Positions 5,904 to 8,063 of a stretch of 8,063 nt of DNA are shown here, piece by piece; the first letter of the stretch is position 1; every line of letters begins with the position of its first letter. A program made the translations under genes and the position numbers. Below the pieces are notes generated by a model. It was not told the DNA's origin and made no database searches. It saw nothing but the letters and a program-made list of their open reading frames with translations. The DNA lies in NCBI GenBank assembly GCA_023390875.1, contig JAEWCA010000543.1, positions 1 through 8,063 of the forward strand. Direction: 5' to 3'. Origin of the DNA: Actinomycetes bacterium. Lineage in GTDB: Bacteria > Actinomycetota > Actinomycetes > Actinomycetales > Cellulomonadaceae.

Positions 5904-8063
5904 TCAGGCCTGCTCGGGCTCCTGCTGCTCGCCGCCGGCCGCGTCCGGCTCGTCGTCGGCCGCCGTGTCGAAGAGGTCGGCAGGGACCGGCGTCAGCTCG
6001 AGCGTCTCGACAGGCCCGTCCGTCTCGGCCGGGACCTGCCGGTCGGCGAACGCGGCGAGCACGTCGAGCTTGGGCGCCGCCGGGGCGCTCTCGTCGACGA
6101 GCACGGTGCCTTCCGTCGGGGCGACCTCGGCCGCGGGGGCGGACACGTCGTCCGTCGGGACCTCGTCCGTCCGGACCTCGGTCGCGGTGACCTCCGCAGG
6201 CACGTCCGCACCCGCCCGCGGCGCGACCGGCTCGCCCGTCGCGGTCGCCGGAGCCGACGGCGCGTGGTGCTCGTGCTCGTGCTCGTGCGCGTGCGCGGCG
6301 GCCGCCGCGATCGTGGCGAGCGTCGCCTTGACCGCCTCACGGGCCTCGGGCAGCACCGGCACACCCGCGTGCGGCACGAGCGCGACGGGCTCCTTGGCGC
6401 CACCGCGCTTGCGCCGCGACCGCTTCGCCTCGCCGTCGGCGACGGGCGCCGGCTGCTGCGCGGCCCCCGCGTCGGGACGGTTCTTCTCGATGGGCTCGTC
6501 GTGCACGATGAAGCCGCGCCCGTGGCAGTGCTCGCACGTCTCGCTGAACGCCTCGACGAGCCCCTGGCCGACGCGCTTGCGGGTCATCTGCACGAGACCC
6601 AGCGACGTCACCTCGGCGACCTGGTGCTTGGTCCGGTCACGGCCGAGGCACTCGACGAGCCGGCGCAGCACGAGGTCGCGGTTCGACTCGAGCACCATGT
6701 CGATGAAGTCGATGACGATGATCCCGCCGATGTCGCGCAGCCGGAGCTGGCGGACGATCTCCTCGGCGGCCTCGAGGTTGTTGCGCGTCACCGTCTCCTC
6801 GAGCGTGCCGCCCGAGCCCGTGAACTTGCCGGTGTTGACGTCGACGACCGTCATCGCCTCGGTGCGGTCGATGACGAGCGAACCGCCCGACGGCAGCCAG
6901 ACCTTGCGGTCCATGCCCTTGGCGAGCTGCTCGTCGATGCGGTGCACCGAGAACACGTCCGTCTCCGCGGTCCACTTGGAGACCTTCTGGGCGAGGTCCG
7001 GGGCGAGCTCGTCGATGTACGACGAGATCGTCGACCAGGCGTCCTGGCCCTGCACCACGAGCGAGCTGAAGTCGTCGTTGAAGATGTCGCGGACGACGCG
7101 GATCGCCATGTCCGGCTCACCCTGCAGCAGCGCGGGCGACGACGCGGTCTTCGACTTCTTCTCGATCGCCTCCCACTGGCCCTGCAGCCGGGCGATGTCG
7201 GCGCGCAGCTCGTCCTCGCTCGCGCCCTCCGCGGCGGTCCGGACGATGACGCCGGCCGACTCGGGGACGACCTCGCGCAGGATCTTCTTGAGGCGGTTGC
7301 GCTCGGTGTCGGGCAGCTTGCGGCTGATGCCCGTCATGCCCCCGCCCGGCACGTACACGAGGTAGCGCCCGGCCAGCGTGACCTGCGACGTCAGGCGCGC
7401 ACCCTTGTGGCCGATCGGGTCCTTGGTGACCTGCACGAGCACGGAGTCGCCCGACTTGAGCGCCTGCTCGATGCGCCGCGGCTGACCGCCGTCGAGACCC
7501 GCCGCGTCCCAGTTGACCTCACCGGCGTACAGCACCGCGTTGCGGCCCTTGCCGACGTCGACGAACGCCGCCTCCATGCTCGGCAGCACGTTCTGCACAC
7601 GGCCGAGGTACACGTTGCCCACCATCGAGGCCTGCGCCTGGTTCGACACGTAATGCTCGACGAGCACGCCGTCCTCGAGCACCGCGATCTGCATGCGGCC
7701 GTTCTTCTCGCGGACCACCATCGACCGCTCGACCGACTCGCGGCGGGCCAGGAACTCGGCCTCGCTGATGATCTGGCGCCGGCGGCCGGCGTCGCGGCCC
7801 TCACGGCGGCGCTGACGCTTCGCCTCGAGCCGCGTCGACCCGCGCAGCGCGGTGACCTCGTCGCTCGCGGACCGGGTGCGCGAACGCTCGCCGCTCTCGC
7901 CCGGCTCCGAGCGGGTGCCGCGACGACGACGGCGACGACGACGGCTCGAGCCCGTGCCCTCCGCGGTCTCGTCGGTCTCACCCTCGGCACCCTCGGCGTC
8001 GGCCTCGTCCTCGGCGTCCTCGTCGGGCTCGTCGGCCTCGGACGCCTCCTCGCCGGCCTGGTC
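5904..8063 (-). CDS. rne: Rne/Rng-family ribonuclease (RNase E/G), 5' end outside window
   Basis: 719 codons are visible, open to the window edge. The frame is an endoribonuclease that processes rRNA and starts mRNA decay. Numbering from the internal Met at 7721, the S1 domain is about 34-118 (VGNVYLGRVQNVLPSMEAAF). The catalytic DNase-I-like region has VVDVNTGKF with D294 and N296, and IDFIDM with D338, equivalent to E. coli RNase E D303, N305 and D346. The zinc-link CEHCHGRG has C396 and C399. The upstream 114 residues are not a start region. They hold an acidic Glu/Asp/Ala stretch (about 7980-8063), eight consecutive Arg (7921-7944) and a basic helix (LEAKRQRRREGRDAGRRRQ), so the core is preceded by a long extension as in other actinobacteria. 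The last 200 residues are disordered, Ala/Pro/Glu-rich, and include an alternating His/Glu run (477-486). The Met at 7721 is not the start. Confidence 0.96.
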   Translation of the reverse strand, partial: DQAGEEASEADEPDEDAEDEADAEGAEGETDETAEGTGSSRRRRRRRRGTRSEPGESGERSRTRSASDEVTALRGSTRLEAKRQRRREGRDAGRRRQIISEAEFLARRESVERSMVVREKNGRMQIAVLEDGVLVEHYVSNQAQASMVGNVYLGRVQNVLPSMEAAFVDVGKGRNAVLYAGEVNWDAAGLDGGQPRRIEQALKSGDSVLVQVTKDPIGHKGARLTSQVTLAGRYLVYVPGGGMTGISRKLPDTERNRLKKILREVVPESAGVIVRTAAEGASEDELRADIARLQGQWEAIEKKSKTASSPALLQGEPDMAIRVVRDIFNDDFSSLVVQGQDAWSTISSYIDELAPDLAQKVSKWTAETDVFSVHRIDEQLAKGMDRKVWLPSGGSLVIDRTEAMTVVDVNTGKFTGSGGTLEETVTRNNLEAAEEIVRQLRLRDIGGIIVIDFIDMVLESNRDLVLRRLVECLGRDRTKHQVAEVTSLGLVQMTRKRVGQGLVEAFSETCEHCHGRGFIVHDEPIEKNRPDAGAAQQPAPVADGEAKRSRRKRGGAKEPVALVPHAGVPVLPEAREAVKATLATIAAAAAHAHEHEHEHHAPSAPATATGEPVAPRAGADVPAEVTATEVRTDEVPTDDVSAPAAEVAPTEGTVLVDESAPAAPKLDVLAAFADRQVPAETDGPVETLELTPVPADLFDTAADDEPDAAGGEQQEPEQA

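Noticed and set aside
5860..7365. A 501-residue Ser/Thr-rich plus-strand frame opposite the RNase E/G gene
   Set aside because: It is the antisense of a certain gene. The Ser richness comes from reading Glu/Asp/Ala/Arg codons on the other strand, and it crosses the rne terminator stem.
7921..7944. Tandem CGACGA triplets as a possible repeat array
   Set aside because: They are explained by the eight consecutive Arg codons of the RNase E/G gene.

Overview
The window is very GC-rich and reads as chromosome from a high-GC actinobacterium. A Cellulomonas-like member of the Micrococcales is my best guess. This rests on the minus-strand order RNase E/G, rplU, rpmA, obg, proB, on GC-ending codon use, and on the domain order of the RNase E/G (acidic/Arg-rich extension, catalytic core, Ala/Pro/Glu-rich tail). 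The genus is an inference.

Region A (1-2001) is accessory. It opens with the last 27 codons of an IS3-family transposase and the right end of that element. The element appears to cut off the 5' part of a gene for a PKD-fold, cysteine-containing, probably exported protein (pseudogene, to 906). Next is a convergent gene for a 161-residue conserved-looking protein of unknown function (967-1452, minus). Head to head with it is a small membrane protein with two or three N-terminal transmembrane segments and a Sel1/TPR-like C-terminus (1501-2001, plus).

Region B (2042-8063) is a housekeeping block, all on the minus strand, so it is transcribed from high to low coordinates. In that order it holds: a Rne/Rng-family ribonuclease (5' end outside the window); a 12-bp stem that looks like its terminator; a well-formed promoter (TTGACC-17-TACCCT) and a roughly 157-nt structured leader; rplU (L21) and rpmA (L27); a 13-bp stem; obg (ribosome-assembly GTPase, GTG start with a strong Shine-Dalgarno); a GC-rich gap; and proB (glutamate 5-kinase with PUA domain). 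L21, L27 and Obg all serve the large ribosomal subunit, and RNase E/G handles rRNA and mRNA processing, so the cluster is a ribosome-biogenesis neighbourhood. proB is a customary passenger at its end. proA, the usual next gene, is not there: proB converges on the Sel1-like gene 40 bp away.

I see no CRISPR array, tRNA, rRNA, phage module or defence system. The points most worth a second look are the IS-interrupted secreted gene, the rplU promoter and leader, the His/Glu repeat in the RNase E/G tail, and the unknown gene pair at 967-2001.
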